Below are positions 58,771-64,000 of a stretch of DNA of 64,000 nucleotides, piece by piece. Every line of letters starts with the position of its first letter. Position 1 is the first letter of the stretch. Origin of the DNA: an uncultured bacterium (lineage in GTDB: Bacteria > Patescibacteriota > Saccharimonadia > Saccharimonadales > Saccharimonadaceae); assembly GCA_938030735.1 (NCBI GenBank), contig CALHIM010000007.1:62001-126000 (forward strand), given 5' to 3'. The notes beneath the pieces were generated by a model. The model searched no databases. It saw only the letters and a program-made list of their open reading frames with translations, and was not told where the DNA came from. The position numbers were made by a program, and so were the translations under genes.

Positions 58771-61637
58771 CTATTTTTCTAACTCTTTAATAATTGATTC
58801 AACTTCTTCTGCGGAAGTAACTTTTCGCCATTCTGTTTTGACTGTGTTTAGGAAAGTCTCCTGGCTATTAATCACAATTTTGTCACTTCCTTTTAGATTC
58901 TCAGGTTTCGCTTCAATAAACAAATCAATCTCGATATTCTTGTCGTTCTTAATTGCATAAATAAAATCTGGCGAAGTTGTCCCGCCTGTGAAAAGTGGAA
59001 TTCGAATTGCTCGCTGCGGAATTTTACCAAATACCAAAACTTTTTCAGCTGGTTTAATTTTACTAATCTCCATTTCAGGATTTACAGAATCATAACAAAT
59101 TTCATTCCACAGATTACGGTCATCAACTTCAATTTCCGTTGAAGAAAACGCTCCGAGCGAACTTTTCGAAATTTCCTCCACAAACTCTCCGTTGCGAATC
59201 AATGAAGTGTTTGCAGTAAAATCAAGTTTATTATATCCAAATTTTTGCGAAAATTCTTCTTCAAAAACTTTCTTAAAATCTCGGATAATATTCGCTAAGC
59301 TGATCACGTTAAAACATTCTTTTTTAAAATTATTCTTTTTTGATAATATCGCTTTGTGCCAAATTTTTGGTGAAATATTTGTGTTTTGCGACAATTTTTT
59401 CAAAAAATCACCATAATGAATCGCTTCCAGAGTATAACCAGAATCAACGCGCGAAACCTCGCTGCGTATTTCCCCTCCGTCAGAAACCAGGCTTTCTTTT
59501 TCGTTATAAATTTCGCTTTCACGCAAGTTTTTGCCAATTGATTTTTCCGCAATTTTGAAAATTTTATCCTCACTCAATTCCTCGAATTTAATCATATATC
59601 TTTGTGAAACTTCAAGCCACAACTGTTTAATTTTCTCCCAGTTATTTTTGCGAAGTTTAACTTTTTCAGCTGATTTCTTTGGATTGTTTCGAATTTTATC
59701 TTTCCGTACGCCAGAGCTTGGCAATAATTCTTGGAGTTTTTCGCTATTGATAATTTTTTCATTGTCGTCAATAATCTTTTCGTCGGTTAATCTGTTTCGA
59801 ACTTTTCGTCGATTTTCACCATATTTGATAGAGATTAATTCATCGACAATATCATCGCTAATTATTCCTTCGAAAACTTTACCGCCATCAGTGTTGATTT
59901 CGCTAACAAGTTTTTTAATAAAATCATTTTCACTAAAATCAACAATATAGCTCAAGCGAAACTCTTCTTCGCTTAGCCGGCGTCCATTTTCATCAACTGG
60001 CAAACGTAAACCGCGTCCAACTTCTTGAAGTTTCGAAATCTCACTTCCAGAGCTTCGAATCTTTGCAATCACAAAAACATTTGGATTATCCCAACCTTCT
60101 CGCAAGGTCCATTTTGAGAATAAGAATCGTCGTAAAATCCACTTCCCTTTTTCGTCTTTAAAAGAAATCAAGCGATTTTTGTTACGTAAAATATCATCAA
60201 CTTCATTTTGAATTTGTTCATCGCCCTTCCCAGCAGCATCTTCAGCAAAATATCCGCCGTGGCATTCCGTGATGTTTCCAAGCGATTTTTCGAGAAAATC
60301 TTTATATTCGATATTTGTTTCTTTCGAGATTGCATCTTTAAGCTTTTTTCGTAAAAGTTTTTCGAAAGTGCTTTTCAGCCAACCATCCTCTTTTCGATAA
60401 GATGAAATCGAATCGATAAAGAAGAGCGAGAGTGTTTTAATTTTTGCTGGATTTTCACCAGCGTTTTCACGCACCCAGTTTTCGCGTTCTTTTTCGAAAT
60501 GTTTGTCTAAGGCTTGTGAAATCATAATTTCTTGATATGAAGCGTGCGAAGTTTTTGGGAAGAGCTTCATTCCTTTTTCGAGTTCTAAACCGCTTGAAAG
60601 TGCTTTCGCTCGCCCACCTTCAAAAGTTAGACCGCCCTCAAAATCGCTTGGCAAACTTTCGCCTGCAAGAATTTCGAACTCTTTTGCTCCTTTTGTTAGG
60701 GTTAATTTTGACGTGGTGGCGCTTTTTACGGTGTATTTTTCATGCTCATCACTGTGAATTTCAGGATAAAACGCATCAACCGCTTTCACTAAACCTTGGT
60801 TAAAGCTCTCAACAGCATTTAAATCATAAACTAAATTCGAATAATCTTTTTGAGTAGTTGCACTTTTACCCTTGCCAATTTTAATCTCAGGAAAAGTAGC
60901 ACCAAAACGCAAAATCAGTTGCGGTTTCAAATTTTCAATAGCTTGAAAAGCTTTCGAATCACGTTTGAATCTGTGTGGTTCGTCAATCATTAAGATCGGT
61001 CGCGTAGCTTTGATTGCTTCTAGTGGTTTTGAAACGCTCGAGATTAAAGTTTGGTCATATTCTTCTGTCATTGATTTTGAAGTGATCATCGCGTCATTAA
61101 TCAATAAACATTTAATTGTTCCGTACTGATTTCGCGTTCCCTCCAAAAAATCCACCAATTCGCTTGGTAGGGTTTTTCGCCCTTTTTTGGTATTGAAAGC
61201 TCCGGCGTTAATCACACTTAGATCAATTTTTACATCAGGATAAAAAGTCGAAAAATATCGTCGGGCATAATCTGCTGAAATGAAATTCTTCGCACCTTCT
61301 TTAATCGCCAAGCTCGGTACAAAAATAATGAATTTATTCAACCCAAAATTTTTATAAAGTTCATACATCGTTTTTGTATAAACAAAAGTCTTTCCTGTTC
61401 CGGTTTCCATTTTGATGTCGATAATATTGTTCGAGCCCAAGTTAAAACTACTTGGCTTTGTGCTTTTTTCGACAAATTTTCTCACATTTTCGGTACGTAA
61501 TTTAACTATTGGATTAGCATAAACATATCTAGAATCCGGATCGCTTTTTTCGTCAAAATCACGGCAACCTTCCATCGCGCCAACAATCGCATCAATCGCT
61601 TTTTGTTGGTGTTCCAAAGTCTCCAAATAAATCGCCA

Positions 61638-61638
<1 letters not shown>
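58771..61638 (-). CDS. res: Type III restriction enzyme, Res subunit
   Basis: ATP-dependent restriction subunit of 955 residues. The superfamily 2 helicase has MEHQQ-like Q-motif (LEHQQKAIDAI), Walker A METGTGKTFV near residue 80, DEPHRF (motif II), GATFP, and motif VI QEVGRGLRLPVDENGRR near residue 570. The C-terminal nuclease shows SPDFIYAI..DLFIEAK (PD-ExK type) near residue 900. It overlaps mod by one base and contains several TTTCGAAA words, so it has adapted to, or long resided in, this genome. Confidence 0.93.
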
Positions 61639-63590
<1,952 letters not shown>

Positions 63591-63655
63591 TTGTTACTCT
63601 CCTTAATTTTCCTAAATCTTCTATAATTTTAGCATAAAACTAATTAAAAATCTAT

Positions 63656-64000
63656 TTAGACTGTTATTTTATCATTTTGAAGCGAATCTTTTACGAATTC
63701 TTCAACAAAATCTTCGCAAACTCCAAAAATCTGGGGCAGTTTTTCGTTTTCACTTTTCGAAAATTTTGCAAGAACAAAATTCATCGCGCCGATTGTTGGC
63801 AAAAAATCATTAGCGATGCCAATTTTAATTCTTGGAAAATCTTCGCCAAAAACTGAAATTAAAGATTTTAAACCGTTGTTTCCAGCAGAACTACCGCTTT
63901 TTCGAACGCGAACCGTGCCAAAATTTAAAGCTAAATCATCATGAATCGCTAAAAAATCTTTTCGAAAATCAATTTTATAAAAATCACAAATTGCCTGCGC
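63656..64000 (-). CDS. pth: Peptidyl-tRNA hydrolase, 3' part
   Basis: The frame is open through the right edge of the window and ends at TAA 63656-63658; 114 residues are visible. FLAIHDDLALNFGTVRVRKSGSSAGNNGLKSLI matches the central Pth motif (catalytic Asp in HDD, tRNA-contacting GNNG in place of the common GHNG), followed by FPRIKIGI. Pth frees tRNA from stalled peptidyl-tRNA. The N-terminal part with the catalytic His lies outside. Confidence 0.92.
   Translation of the reverse strand, partial: AQAICDFYKIDFRKDFLAIHDDLALNFGTVRVRKSGSSAGNNGLKSLISVFGEDFPRIKIGIANDFLPTIGAMNFVLAKFSKSENEKLPQIFGVCEDFVEEFVKDSLQNDKITV

Overview
The window reads as a stretch of the chromosome of a Patescibacteria (CPR) organism, most likely Candidatus Saccharibacteria (TM7). 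This rests on AT-rich DNA (roughly one third GC by eye), densely packed small genes, monoderm-type envelope genes (FtsEX with a CHAP hydrolase, sorting-signal surface proteins, no outer-membrane genes), an isolated VirB6/TrbL-like protein, and TGA working as a stop codon. TGA ends several intact genes, which argues against the code-25 lineages Gracilibacteria and Absconditabacteria. The lineage is an inference from content; no rRNA is present to confirm it.

Layout. 0-17.6 kb: housekeeping genes (xseA-xseB, frr, rseP, CPBP protease, greA, proS, a D-2-hydroxyacid dehydrogenase, a DUF2207 protein, a VirB6-like protein, murD, mscL, prfB, tRNA-Phe, a histidine kinase/receiver pair, recO). 17.7-20.5 kb: two tandem paralogous surface proteins with C-terminal APNTG sorting signals. 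20.6-33.4 kb: glyQS, a SpoU methyltransferase, a CYTH protein, ftsE-ftsX with a PcsB-like hydrolase, an isolated AAA ATPase, a CtpA protease, a receiver protein, rpmA with an RNA methyltransferase on the minus strand, then a possible DUF4868 (KwaB-like) protein beside a Pif1-like helicase. 33.7-42.4 kb: a division and cell-wall cluster (rsmH, ftsL-like, ftsI, mraY, ftsW, murG, ftsQ) behind a long structured-looking leader with DnaA-box-like sites.

42.4-49.8 kb: a filamentous phage (inovirus) prophage directly after ftsQ. It has the classic module order: small DNA-binding-like protein, major coat protein, two tiny membrane proteins, pIII-like adsorption protein, pVI-like protein, Zot/pI ATPase, two small unknowns, HUH rolling-circle Rep, a small membrane protein, then about 1 kb of hairpin-rich non-coding DNA. 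A frameshifted remnant of the first gene of a second phage follows in tandem. No integrase is present.

49.8-64 kb, all on the minus strand: a DUF3048 protein, smpB-xth-NnrD-like, a two-component system next to a permease-ATPase-permease ABC exporter in the same order as pneumococcal vex-vnc, a type III restriction-modification pair whose mod gene carries a (GA)15 tract (a probable phase-variable switch), and the 3' part of pth.

Two signals run through the whole window. Many genes have a TATAAT box only 6-9 bases before the ATG, implying leaderless mRNAs. The palindrome TTTCGAAA is scattered at far more than chance frequency through the core genes but is scarce in the prophage and the surface-protein genes, giving an internal marker of native versus acquired DNA.
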